A DNA stretch of 49,696 bases from Mariniblastus sp. GTDB lineage: Bacteria; Planctomycetota; Planctomycetia; Pirellulales; Pirellulaceae. Location: assembly GCA_022447555.1 (NCBI GenBank), contig JAKVBF010000007.1, forward strand, positions 1 through 49,696, given 5' to 3'. Both the position numbers and the translations under genes were made by a program. The notes under the pieces are model-generated. The model saw nothing but the letters and a program-made list of their open reading frames with translations, had not been told where the DNA came from and made no database searches. How positions within the stretch are numbered: the stretch's first letter is position 1; every line of letters starts with the position of its first letter. This document shows, piece after piece, positions 28,440-37,720 of the stretch.

Positions 28440-29339
28440 CTATCGACCAATCGCTGAGCCACCGCCTCCGATGCCCGCCGAGGGCAGATTGCGAGGTGTT
28501 GACCCAGGTGGCAGAATAGGCTGGCCAAACCCGGGAGGCACACCCCCCCTATTTCGCCTTTGGCTTTGCTGCTGGCTATTACTCTGTTGAACGTTAGCAA
28601 AGCGGCGGTAAATATTATAAGCTCCAGCGTCTTGCTGCTCTAAATCTTGAGCGTTCGCAGCATTGAACTTAGATGTGACATCGATCGTCAACTCAATGTC
28701 GCTATTATCAAGCTGTTTTGGAAATAAGTCGATATACTCGCCAAGATTCGGCATTCTCGATTTTAACGAAGCCAGTTCGTTCGGCCCATACTTCCGCGTT
28801 ACTTCGACATAAATCCCTCGTTGTGGATCTTCAACGATTTTGATCTTACGCGCTGACTCATCGACTTCAATGGTTCGCACTCCGTTGGATACAGTGACCC
28901 TCGGGCCATTATTAGTGCCAAAGTTTGTGTTTCGATTGCCAAAGTTTGTGTTTCGATTGCCAAAATTGCCGCCCACCGGACCCGCATTGCCTTGGCCGTT
29001 CGTCTCAATACCAAACCAGTTATTTCGAGGAAGCGCTCCGGGCTGGTTATTACCCCTCGGGTTGTTCAACATCCCCGGATCGACTTCACCTCCATCCAAG
29101 CCAATCATACTTTGCGAGGTGATCACGCGGGGCTGTGGTTTACGCTTGTAGGGTACGTATCTTTCGTAAGGGTTTTCGCGGCCATAACCACGCTCTGTTT
29201 GGCCCGTTTGTTGGCCCGCGTTTTCTTGGGTCCCATCTCCTTGTGCGCGTACCGTCTGGCCTTGATCTTGGGCAACGATCGGACTTGCCAACAACAATAC
29301 AAACATAGAAGCAGCAGTTAGAATGCAGGTGGGGTTCAT
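28440..29339 (-). CDS. Secreted Asn/Gly-rich protein of unknown function
   Basis: The 299 residues start with a signal peptide (about 1-23, ending VAQ). A Gln/Gly/Asn-rich middle (about 25-150) contains the tandem GNRNTNF repeat. A conserved-looking core (about 150-225) holds VTVSNGVRTIEVDES, IYVEVTRKYGPNEL and IELTIDVTSKF. The C-terminus is again Gln/Gly/Pro-rich. I do not recognise the family; the layout suggests a periplasmic or surface protein. A GAGG ribosome site is ten bases before the ATG. A good terminator follows. Confidence 0.75.
   Translation of the reverse strand: MNPTCILTAASMFVLLLASPIVAQDQGQTVRAQGDGTQENAGQQTGQTERGYGRENPYERYVPYKRKPQPRVITSQSMIGLDGGEVDPGMLNNPRGNNQPGALPRNNWFGIETNGQGNAGPVGGNFGNRNTNFGNRNTNFGTNNGPRVTVSNGVRTIEVDESARKIKIVEDPQRGIYVEVTRKYGPNELASLKSRMPNLGEYIDLFPKQLDNSDIELTIDVTSKFNAANAQDLEQQDAGAYNIYRRFANVQQSNSQQQSQRRNRGGVPPGFGQPILPPGSTPRNLPSAGIGGGGSAIGR
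28918..28959. repeat. Two perfect 21-base tandem repeats
   Basis: The unit at 28918-28938 is repeated exactly at 28939-28959, with a diverging third copy after it. On the minus strand it codes the GNRNTNF repeats of the secreted protein. A multiple of three keeps the frame, so copy number can vary without breaking the gene. Confidence 0.92.
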
Positions 29340-29502
29340 GGCTTACCTCGCGAGTTAGTTTGGGTTACTCTCACATTGTACCTCCTGTTTTGGTATCTGT
29401 CGCTCCGAAAAGCGGTGGGATATAAGGGGTTGATTGTTAAAATGCAGTGATTTTGACGGGGACAAATCGATGAAAAGCTATCGCAATAATCAATTGCTAC
29501 GT

Positions 29503-29522
29503 GTTAAACTAGGCCGTTTAAC
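29503..29522. promoter_or_regulatory. Perfect palindrome between divergent genes, possible operator
   Basis: GTTAAAC (29503-29509) and GTTTAAC (29516-29522) form a perfect seven-base inverted repeat with a six-base spacer, about 115 bases upstream of miaB and 164 bases upstream of the divergent secreted protein gene. This is the size and spacing of a dimeric regulator site. No regulator is identified. Confidence 0.35.
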
Positions 29523-29636
29523 GACCCCTCTCTCAGGCTCTGGGGATAAACCTTTTCAAAAATAAAGGTGATCGTTGCTGGACGTCCCACTGCGTTCTCC
29601 TGCTATCGGAGCCAACAACCCATTTTCGAATATCCC

Positions 29637-31067
29637 ATGAAAGCACCCCACCGCCTGTACATCGAAACCGTCGGCTGCCAAATGAATATGTTGGACAGTG
29701 AAATGGTTGTCGCCAGCTTGCGTCAACGCGGTTACGAACTAGCGAACTCGCCGGGCCAGGCCGACACAATCCTCTTCAATACCTGCAGTGTTCGGGAGCA
29801 AGCAGAAAATAAGACCTACAGCGCTTTGGGAAGACTCAAACAAGAAAAGCAATCCAACCCGGACAAAATCATTGGCGTCATGGGCTGTATGGCTCAAAAA
29901 GATCAGCGAATGATTTTTCAAAAAGCCCCGTTTGTAGACCTTGTCGTGGGACCGGGCCAGCTCCAACAAATCCCCGATTTGATAGAGAAGGCTCGCACGG
30001 AAGGAGGCCAGCATGCCGCACTAAGCCTGGGGCGCCGTGACGGCGCCGTGAAAGACATTAAGCGGAGTCACGAGACCTACGATCCCCTACGCGACCCCAC
30101 CATGCGTCCGACGCCATTTCAGGCATTTTTGCGGATTCAAATTGGTTGTGATAAGTTCTGCACCTACTGCATTGTCCCTATGACACGTGGCCCTGAACAA
30201 GGCCGGCCTCCCAGCCAGATTCTGGATGAAGCAAAAATCCTAGCCGACCAAGGCTGCAAAGAGATCACACTATTGGGGCAAACGGTTAATAGCTACCGGT
30301 TTCGCGATGGAGATCAAACAACACGCTTGGCAGACTTGTTAAATCAACTGGAGTCCGTAGATGGCATCGAGCGAATTAAGTTTGTCACCAACTACCCTAA
30401 AGACATGACTTACGATCTGCTGTCTGCAGTCCGAGACTTGCCGAAAGTTTCACCGTATTTACACGTCCCCCTACAAAGCGGCTCGGACGCGGTGCTCAAG
30501 CGGATGAAGCGCGGGTACACGGTGGCCGACTATCGAGAGATGATGCAGCGGATCGATGAAACATTAGGAGAGAAAGCTGCGATTTCGAGTGACTTCATTG
30601 TTGGTTTTTGCGGAGAAACCGAGGATGAATTTCAGGCTTCGGTTGAAATGGTAAAAGAATGCCGCTTCAAAAACAGCTTCATTTTCAAATACAGCGAACG
30701 ACCCGGAACCCGAGCTTCTGATCACCTACCGGACGATATCTCCTTCGAGGTCAAGAAGCGCCGGAACAACGAACTGCTGGCGGTCCAAAATCAAATCAGT
30801 GAAGATGGCAATCAAGCATTTCTAGGACGGCACGTTGACGTTCTGGTCGAAGGCCCAAGTAAAAAAGCGGATCTAGATGATAGGCCGTCTAGAGGTCCTA
30901 TTCAGCTGACGGGCCGAACACACTGCGATCGAATTGTCGTCTTCGATGGGAACGAGCGTTTGGTGGGGCAAACGATTCCGATCGGCATTTACGACGCGAC
31001 TGCGCACACGCTCATTGGTACCGTCGTGACACAAGAAGCCACTGGAGAGATCGTTAGTTTGGCTTAG
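29637..31067 (+). CDS. miaB: MiaB, tRNA ms2i6A methylthiotransferase
   Basis: The frame is open from 29568, but the ATG at 29637 gives the normal start (MKAPHRLYIETVGCQMN) and 476 residues. The UPF0004 domain has the cluster cysteines in GCQMN, NTCSVRE and MGCMAQ. The radical SAM motif is CDKFCTYC, followed by VPMTRGPEQGRP. A TRAM domain closes the protein (about 395-476). MiaB adds a methylthio group to i6A37 of tRNAs reading U-starting codons, using two 4Fe-4S clusters and SAM. The leader of this gene contains a palindrome at 29503-29522. Confidence 0.95.
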   Translation: MKAPHRLYIETVGCQMNMLDSEMVVASLRQRGYELANSPGQADTILFNTCSVREQAENKTYSALGRLKQEKQSNPDKIIGVMGCMAQKDQRMIFQKAPFVDLVVGPGQLQQIPDLIEKARTEGGQHAALSLGRRDGAVKDIKRSHETYDPLRDPTMRPTPFQAFLRIQIGCDKFCTYCIVPMTRGPEQGRPPSQILDEAKILADQGCKEITLLGQTVNSYRFRDGDQTTRLADLLNQLESVDGIERIKFVTNYPKDMTYDLLSAVRDLPKVSPYLHVPLQSGSDAVLKRMKRGYTVADYREMMQRIDETLGEKAAISSDFIVGFCGETEDEFQASVEMVKECRFKNSFIFKYSERPGTRASDHLPDDISFEVKKRRNNELLAVQNQISEDGNQAFLGRHVDVLVEGPSKKADLDDRPSRGPIQLTGRTHCDRIVVFDGNERLVGQTIPIGIYDATAHTLIGTVVTQEATGEIVSLA

Positions 31068-31156
31068 CCTCTAAACACTCTCCGGCGACACCTCTGGTCA
31101 ATGACCGATCTGAATGTCGCTCACCCTCCACTCATTCCCACCTATCAAGTGAGCCC

Positions 31157-32329
31157 ATGCGACCTCCTATCAACCCATGTACGACACGTCGAACCTTCCT
31201 ACAGGCCTCGGCCGCTGTCTCCACATTGGCAGTCGGTGGTTGGACGCGAGATGACAAACAGCCGTCAGACAAGCTAGACTGGCACAATGTTAAAGACTGG
31301 GGGCTCGAAGGTAAGGGGTTTGATGACACCGCGCTTTACTACGATCGCTTGCCCGCTCGCGCGGAACAAAAAGTTCGTGCCCCGGTCTGGAATCTAAGCC
31401 GCCATTCGGCTGGGATGGTCGCCCGGTTCAATACAGACGCTACCTCTATCTCCGTCCGTTATCGATTAACGAGCTCTAGGCTGGCCATGCCCCACATGCC
31501 AGCAACGGGTGTCAGTGGATTGGATCTATACGCTTTGGACGACACGCTGAAGGGGCGATTCATTAACCGCCCAGATCAACGCTGGCGTTGGTCCGCGGTT
31601 GTGATGCCCAGATCCCAATCGGTCGAGGCTCAGCTCGTCAATAACATCCGGGCTTTGCCGGACGGTCAGCCTCGGCCATTTCAACTCTACCTGCCTCTCT
31701 ACAATGGTATCGCATCTCTAGAAGTCGGAGTGCCGAGCGGAGCGGTCTTTAACGGAGTCGGTCCTCGAAACGAACGGCCGATCGTATTCTACGGCACCTC
31801 TATAATGCACGGCGCTTGTGCCTCCCGGCCGGGACTCTCCATTTCATCCATTCTTGGTCGACGATTGAATCGTCCTGTGATCAACCTTGGGTTTTCAGGG
31901 AACGGGACCATGGAAACGTCCGTCGGTCAGTTTTTGGGTGAGTTAAACCCTTGTGTTTACGCGATCGACTGTCTCCCAAACATGAACGCGCAACAAGTCA
32001 CTGAACGATGCCGACCTTTCGTGGAACAGCTACATAACGCCCGACCTGAGGTTCCCATCCTGCTGGTTGAAGATCGTGTCAACACGGGAGCTTGGTTACG
32101 GAAGGGCAAGACGTCATACCATCAAAAAAACCATGCGGCGCTTATAACCGCCTATCAACAACTTGTCTCTGATGGCTTCAAAAACGTTCATTACCTTGGA
32201 GGTGATAAACTACTGGGGGTTGACGGCGAAGGGGCCACCGACGGCTCTCACCCGAACGACTTGGGTATGGTGCGTTATGCTAATGCTTATGAACCTGCGT
32301 TGCGAAATTTGATCGAGTCAGTTCATTGA
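31157..32329 (+). CDS. Secreted SGNH/GDSL esterase with GxDLY domain
   Basis: This 390-residue protein has a TAT signal (TTRRTFLQASAAVSTLAVGG, about 9-28). An N-terminal beta domain (about 45-205) contains GLDLYA, matching the GxDLY family that precedes Lipase_GDSL_3 domains. The SGNH part has Ser215 in FYGTSIMHG, the glycine and asparagine block NLGFSGNG, and Asp362/His365 in DGSHPN. Such proteins are exported esterases, often acting on acylated polysaccharides; substrate unknown. It stands alone, between miaB and the convergent solute-binding protein gene. Confidence 0.87.
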   Translation: MRPPINPCTTRRTFLQASAAVSTLAVGGWTRDDKQPSDKLDWHNVKDWGLEGKGFDDTALYYDRLPARAEQKVRAPVWNLSRHSAGMVARFNTDATSISVRYRLTSSRLAMPHMPATGVSGLDLYALDDTLKGRFINRPDQRWRWSAVVMPRSQSVEAQLVNNIRALPDGQPRPFQLYLPLYNGIASLEVGVPSGAVFNGVGPRNERPIVFYGTSIMHGACASRPGLSISSILGRRLNRPVINLGFSGNGTMETSVGQFLGELNPCVYAIDCLPNMNAQQVTERCRPFVEQLHNARPEVPILLVEDRVNTGAWLRKGKTSYHQKNHAALITAYQQLVSDGFKNVHYLGGDKLLGVDGEGATDGSHPNDLGMVRYANAYEPALRNLIESVH

Positions 32330-32360
32330 GCCAATCAAAACAATCGTTAGATCGTTCCCT

Positions 32361-33428
32361 TTAGGGTAGGTTGGATCGTCCGCCTAGTGGAAATGCCGCT
32401 TCCAGATAAGGTGTAATCTTGGGCCATGCTTCGGCGGCTAACTCAAAATTTACCTCCATCACCTTAAGTTCTCCCTCGAGTCCCCCTTGGAGCTCTACCC
32501 GTGATCGGGTTGAGCTGTTCCGATTCAAGGGGATTTGTGCGCTGGGCCCCGCCGCCAGCCGCTGCTCCACCTCAGATTGCAATAAATAGTCAATTAATCT
32601 CTGGCCCCCCCCGGAGTTAGGGCCGTCTTTAATCAGAGCTAGCGTGTTCGGGATTAACAGGACCCCCATACCCTCGGCTCCTTGGTCTGGAAAAACGATG
32701 GCTACGGGTGCACCATTTTCTATCTCGATGATCGCATCATCCGTATCGGTCAATCCAAATGAGTAACGCCCTCGCGCGACATTCGTCGCTACCTGTTTGT
32801 TGCCCCCCTCAATCTTGGCATTCTCAGCCACTGCGTCTAAAAAGGTCATGGCTCTTTCCTCTCCCCAGTCGCTGAACAAAACGGCGGCATGGGTAGCAGT
32901 GGTGCCAAACAGCGGTCGCGCCATCCCACATCGGTCTTTCCATCGCGGATCCGCTAGGTCGACCACCGAGGTGGGCCACTCTTTTGGGTTCGGCAATAAA
33001 TCCGTATTAACGATCAACACCCTGGCCCTCGCGGCAAAACCATACCAATCGTGGTCGGGTGAAGTAAACAAGCTCGGGTACTGATCCGCTAACGGACTTT
33101 TATACGGCCTCAACAGGCCCTGCTTTTTGAGTCGCAGGGTGTGTAATATTTCGTTGTTCCAAAAAACATCACACCGCTGGCGGGACGCCTGGTTGATGAT
33201 TTCGTTAGCCAGCCCGACTGTCTTGTTCGACTCCACGTCAAACTTAGCTAAGACGGATATCTCGAAGACTTCTTGAAAGTCGTCGAGCACTGGTTCTGAA
33301 AATTCCTTGTCGAGCGCGGTATAGACCACCACTTCCGAGCCGGAACGGGAAAGACACCCGGACACAAGCAAGCAAACCAAGCTGACAAACCAAAACCGAC
33401 CAACCGCTTGTTTTTGATCTGGTTCCAT
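32361..33428 (-). CDS. Iron-type ABC transporter solute-binding lipoprotein
   Basis: The 355 residues begin with a lipoprotein signal (LLVSGC, lipidated Cys25). The mature part starts VVVYTALDKEFSEPVLDDFQ, the typical opening of FbpA-like iron(III) and related binding proteins of class II, with a later GLTDTDDA and the VAIVFPDQG region. It would capture a substrate in the periplasm for an ABC importer. No permease or ATPase gene lies next to it in this window. Substrate not decidable from sequence. Confidence 0.82.
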   Translation of the reverse strand: MEPDQKQAVGRFWFVSLVCLLVSGCLSRSGSEVVVYTALDKEFSEPVLDDFQEVFEISVLAKFDVESNKTVGLANEIINQASRQRCDVFWNNEILHTLRLKKQGLLRPYKSPLADQYPSLFTSPDHDWYGFAARARVLIVNTDLLPNPKEWPTSVVDLADPRWKDRCGMARPLFGTTATHAAVLFSDWGEERAMTFLDAVAENAKIEGGNKQVATNVARGRYSFGLTDTDDAIIEIENGAPVAIVFPDQGAEGMGVLLIPNTLALIKDGPNSGGGQRLIDYLLQSEVEQRLAAGPSAQIPLNRNSSTRSRVELQGGLEGELKVMEVNFELAAEAWPKITPYLEAAFPLGGRSNLP

Positions 33429-33623
33429 AGGACCCTGCTCAATATCGAGTGAAAGACGAAAACCTCTTTGCTGATTCGCCTAGGATTGCCCACTATCGTA
33501 TCCAAGCTGGCACTTGCCGGCCATTAATTTACTGCCAAAATTAAAGGATCTCTTTGGGTTGGCTGGATTTTAAACCTCGCTTTGACAAAATAGACTAGAC
33601 CGTCTTACAAGAAACGGTATCGA

Positions 33624-34340
33624 ATGATGAAAACAATCACCCGCCTGACCGCGATCTGGCTAACGAGTTTGACGGTCTTGTCTATTTCAGCCGACGAGCC
33701 CGTATTTTATGACCCTGTTCAAATCGACTTGGAAGGTTGGGCAGTCGATGTCGACCCTGAATTGCTACAGGCTAAAAACCAGGACGTCCGCGAACAGGCC
33801 TTTCAAGCGTTAGGAAATCATCTGCAGCGGGTTAAGTACATCGTGCCGGCGAAACAGCTTGCGAGGCTTCAGGCCGTCCGAATCTGGATCGACTACAAAC
33901 ACCCAAGCCTAACGAACATGCAATATCACCCAAGCCGTGGATGGTTGATTGCCAATGGTCACGACCCCCGGTTGGTGAAACATGTCCACATCCCTCAAGC
34001 GAGACAGCTATACGACCGCGGCATGTGGTCCAAGCATCCGTATGTGGTGTTGCATGAGCTGGCACACGCCTATCACGATCAGGTGGTCGGCTTCAACGAT
34101 GCTGCTGTACGCCAAGCCTATCAAGCCGCTCGAAGCAGCGGTCGTTACAACGAGGTTTTACTGCACACCGGACAAATCGCTCGACACTACGGCATGAATA
34201 ACCCCCAAGAGTATTTCGCTGAATCGACCGAAGCCTATTTGGGAGTCAACGATTTTTATCCGTTTGTCCGAGCCGAATTAAAAAAGCATGACCCGGTCAT
34301 GTATCAATTAATGCGGGAAACCTGGGGCCCTATCCGGTAG
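33624..34340 (+). CDS. Secreted HExxH metallopeptidase-like protein
   Basis: The 238 residues start with a signal peptide (about 1-23, ISADEP). A zinc-peptidase motif HELAH (144-148) is followed by a Glu-rich segment QEYFAESTEAYLG (Glu196, Glu200, Glu203) that could give the third ligand, as in gluzincin-type enzymes. The region before it (about 85-140) has extended-strand character. Secreted hydrolase is likely, substrate unknown. The next gene, with another HExxH protein, starts nine bases after its stop, so they are probably co-transcribed. Confidence 0.78.
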   Translation: MMKTITRLTAIWLTSLTVLSISADEPVFYDPVQIDLEGWAVDVDPELLQAKNQDVREQAFQALGNHLQRVKYIVPAKQLARLQAVRIWIDYKHPSLTNMQYHPSRGWLIANGHDPRLVKHVHIPQARQLYDRGMWSKHPYVVLHELAHAYHDQVVGFNDAAVRQAYQAARSSGRYNEVLLHTGQIARHYGMNNPQEYFAESTEAYLGVNDFYPFVRAELKKHDPVMYQLMRETWGPIR

Positions 34341-34348
34341 TCTTAAAA

Positions 34349-35692
34349 ATGCAACGATCACCCGTGATTCAATTTGCACTTACTGTCGTAACCGCGCTCT
34401 GCCTTCCTTTGTTGGCCGCGGCCCAAACCCCTCAACAGGTCCGCATGCAACGGCTTAACCCAGCCATGCCTCTACCCCTAAGAATCGACCCCGAACGGGT
34501 TGCCGCCGCGGGGATCGAGGTCCTGTCAGGTAAACACATCTGCATCTATACGGACGTTCGGGATCAAGAATTGACCAAAGATCTAATTCGCGTCTTTGAT
34601 GCGGCGATGGCTCAGTGGTGTAATTTCTTTGGGGTCGAACCGGAAACAACGAAAGATTATCAACTTTCCGCAATGGTCATTGCCGATCGAAACAACACTC
34701 AAGCATTTCGCAAGGCCGGCCTGATCCCCGCTGACCTGCCCGAGTTTCTAGCGGGATATAATCGTGGTCACGAAACTTGGCTTTACTTGCAACCTGGTGA
34801 CTATTACACGCGTCACCTGTTATTGCATGAAGGAACCCACGCCTTCATGCAATGGTTTCTTCGGGGCTCTGGACCTTCTTGGTATAGCGAAGGGATGGCT
34901 GAGTTGCTGGGTCTAAACCGATGGCAAGATGGTGAACTCGAGCTGGGTTATCGAGTTCGCAGTAATCTTGATTGTCCTTACTGGGGTCGTGTTAAAATTC
35001 TCCGCAACGATGTTACAGAGCGAAACGAGCTATTACTCGAGCAAGTCATGGAGATACCCGCTGCCGCGTATCGACAAGTTCGGGCCTATGCTTGGAGTTG
35101 GGCCGCCTGTGATTTCCTCGCCCACCATCCCTTAACCAAAGATGCGTTCCAGCAGCTTACGAAAAACGCAAAAGAAATCGGGCCTGCTTTCAATCGCCAA
35201 TTCCGACAATCGATCGAGGACCACTGGCCCATCGTTCAGCGAGACTGGCAACTTTACATTAATGAAATGGTGTACGGCTATGAAGTCGACCGAGGTGTTT
35301 TAAGGGCCGCGACACAGGACGCCGAAAACTCCTCGGTTCAGGTGCAAGCTGATTACAGTTGGCAGGAGACTCCCTGGAGAGTGCAGGCGGGCGACCGGTT
35401 TCAACTGACAGCCGAAGGGCAATTCGAGCTAACTGTCGCCAAAAAAACCTTGCCCTCGGCTGGGGGCGGTATCACGATTGAATACTATCAGGGCAACCCG
35501 CTGGGCGTGTTGATGATGGGGGTTTTGGACGACCAAAATCCCGCTAGCATGGCGAAAACATCGCGAGTTGTGGGTTTGGGTCACGATTTCGTCGCGGAAA
35601 GGGCTGGGGCAATCTGCTTGCGAATTAATACATCGCCCGCCAAAAGATCAGACAACAGGGGGTTTTTAAGGGTTACCTTTACTAAAAATTAG
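34349..35692 (+). CDS. Second secreted HExxH metallopeptidase-like protein
   Basis: This 447-residue protein has a signal peptide (about 1-26, ending AAAQ). HEGTH (160-164) followed by SEGMAELLG with Glu181 and Glu185 gives a full gluzincin-like zinc site (HExxH, then Glu after about 16 residues). The C-terminal part (about 315-447) looks like a separate beta-rich domain (WQETPWRVQAGDRFQLTAEG; ITIEYYQGNPLG) that may bind carbohydrate or cell surface. It lies nine bases after the first HExxH gene. The two proteins are not obvious duplicates apart from the motif. Confidence 0.78.
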   Translation: MQRSPVIQFALTVVTALCLPLLAAAQTPQQVRMQRLNPAMPLPLRIDPERVAAAGIEVLSGKHICIYTDVRDQELTKDLIRVFDAAMAQWCNFFGVEPETTKDYQLSAMVIADRNNTQAFRKAGLIPADLPEFLAGYNRGHETWLYLQPGDYYTRHLLLHEGTHAFMQWFLRGSGPSWYSEGMAELLGLNRWQDGELELGYRVRSNLDCPYWGRVKILRNDVTERNELLLEQVMEIPAAAYRQVRAYAWSWAACDFLAHHPLTKDAFQQLTKNAKEIGPAFNRQFRQSIEDHWPIVQRDWQLYINEMVYGYEVDRGVLRAATQDAENSSVQVQADYSWQETPWRVQAGDRFQLTAEGQFELTVAKKTLPSAGGGITIEYYQGNPLGVLMMGVLDDQNPASMAKTSRVVGLGHDFVAERAGAICLRINTSPAKRSDNRGFLRVTFTKN

Positions 35693-35794
35693 CCCCGCCC
35701 ACCCATACCATATAAGAAACAATCGGTTCAAAATAAGACTTATCAACCAGACCTCCCGCTGGCGATCGAGCTGTGACTCGGTATCCAAGCAGGG

Positions 35795-37090
35795 GTGTCT
35801 GACAACCGCTCACCAACACACTTAGGTACACCCAGCGCAATGAATTTTCTGCAAACCCAAGACCCCGACATTTTCTCTTTGATTAATGACGAAGCCCGTC
35901 GACAACATGATGGTCTTGAGCTGATTGCTAGTGAAAACTACACCAGTCCAGCGGTGATGGAAGCCACCGGCAGCATCCTGACCAACAAGTATGCCGAGGG
36001 CTATCCAGGGCGTCGCTATTATGGCGGATGTGAATTTGTCGATGAGATCGAGAACTTGGCTCGAGACCGTGCCAAAGCCCTTTTCGGAGCCGAATTCGCC
36101 AACGTGCAACCCAATTCTGGCTCACAAGCCAACCAAGCGGTATATCTTTCGGCTTTGGATGTCGGCGACACGGTGATCGGCTTTGACCTAGCCCACGGGG
36201 GACACCTGACCCATGGGATGAGACTAAACCTATCGGGTAAGTTGTACAATTTTTTTCATTACGGCGTTCGTGCCGACGATCACCGTATTGACTTTGATCA
36301 AATCGCCACACTCGCAAGAGAACACAAACCCAAAATGATCGTTGCCGGCGCCAGCGCCTACCCACGTGAAATCCCTCACGCCAAATTCAAGGAAATCGCC
36401 GATGACGTTGGAGCCAAGCTGTTTGTCGACATGTCACACTATTCCGGCCTAGTGGCTGGTGGTGTGCACGACAATCCTGTTGGGGTGGCCGACTATGTCA
36501 CGTCAACCACTCACAAGACCTTGCGAGGACCGAGGGCGGGTCTGATCCTTTGCAAATCGGAGTACGCCAAGAAAATTAACAGCAGCGTATTCCCCGGCAT
36601 GCAAGGCGGCCCCCTAATGCATGCTGTTGCCGGCAAGGCTGTCTGCTTCAACGAAGCGTTACAGGATGACTTTAAAATCTACGCTGCCAATATCATCTCT
36701 AACACCAAGGCACTCGCCGAGTCGCTCATGGGCGAAGGCCTTAAGTTAGTAAGCAACGGCACGGATAATCATTTGGTGCTAGCCGACGTAACCTCAGTGG
36801 GAACATGCGGACAAGTCGCCGAAGAAGCGCTGGATCGATGTGGCATCACGGTAAATAAAAACATGATCCCTTTTGATTCTCGGAAACCGATGGATCCTAG
36901 TGGGATTCGGATTGGAACTCCCGCTCTGACGACCCGGGGTATGGGGCCAGACCAGATGCGAGAAATTGCCAGCTGGATCATGCAGGTTTTGAAATCTCCC
37001 GAAGACCCAGGAATCCTTAGTGGTGTTCAGGGTGAAGTAAGCGCCATGTGCGAGCACTTTCCGGTACCCGCTGCCGCGATAACCGTGTAA
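35795..37090 (+). CDS. glyA: Serine hydroxymethyltransferase
   Basis: This PLP enzyme converts serine and tetrahydrofolate to glycine and methylene-tetrahydrofolate. Characteristic parts: [43 protein letters not shown], and the PLP lysine in [12 protein letters not shown] (Lys241 from the GTG start). With the GTG at 35795 it has 431 residues; an ATG at 35840 would give 416, close to the family length, and is an equally good start. It provides one-carbon units used by the folate-linked fmt pathway. Confidence 0.95.
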   Translation: MSDNRSPTHLGTPSAMNFLQTQDPDIFSLINDEARRQHDGLELIASENYTSPAVMEATGSILTNKYAEGYPGRRYYGGCEFVDEIENLARDRAKALFGAEFANVQPNSGSQANQAVYLSALDVGDTVIGFDLAHGGHLTHGMRLNLSGKLYNFFHYGVRADDHRIDFDQIATLAREHKPKMIVAGASAYPREIPHAKFKEIADDVGAKLFVDMSHYSGLVAGGVHDNPVGVADYVTSTTHKTLRGPRAGLILCKSEYAKKINSSVFPGMQGGPLMHAVAGKAVCFNEALQDDFKIYAANIISNTKALAESLMGEGLKLVSNGTDNHLVLADVTSVGTCGQVAEEALDRCGITVNKNMIPFDSRKPMDPSGIRIGTPALTTRGMGPDQMREIASWIMQVLKSPEDPGILSGVQGEVSAMCEHFPVPAAAITV

Positions 37091-37720
37091 TCCGGTCAAC
37101 GCCCGATAAGCCCTCTGCCCAACTAAGGCTCAGCCCGCTGCTTTTTTTCCTAGCGGTCCGCCTGGCGGTGACAATGAAAATCGAAGCCTGTCTCAGGAGC
37201 TTCAACCGCCGATCTCGGCATTGTGCATCACCACCCCTGTGCCACACATGAATCCGTGAATCACAGGCCGGTGGGGCCGCCTGCTAGATATCCCAAGGTC
37301 TTTTAAACAAACACTTTCTCGAACCCGCTTTCGGCTTAAAAACGACTTCATTAACCGGGGCTAAGGTAAACTTCACCAGGAGCCCACGGTGTAGGTTTTG
37401 AAAGAAGTGTTTTTGGGATGGCTCCACTTCTCCTATCTCTTTGATCGACCGTGCTCAACGGCTGCTGGGGCTCTAACTGAGACTCTTGTCGCAGATTGAA
37501 ACAGATGGATCGGCATAATCTTTTATTTGCAATCAGGATGACAAGCTCTTATCTCGCATTTAACCGATGAAAAACGTGCAAGCATGGGGTTTTAAACGGC
37601 CGAACTTCTCCCTTTGGCACAAATCCTGCGTTTGTAGGTCAGCAGGGCATAAAGCCTTCCTTCCTGGCGCTTGAATCGCCATTTCCTTTCATCACGTCTC
37701 AGATCTCAAGGAAAAATCTT
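37091..37720. other. Intergenic region after glyA
   Basis: In these 630 bases I see no gene with family features, no tRNA and no strong terminator. Short open frames occur but lack ribosome sites and protein character. The last bases contain AAGGAAAAATCTT before the ATG at 37721, a usable ribosome site for the next gene. Promoter boxes are not clear. Confidence 0.5.
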
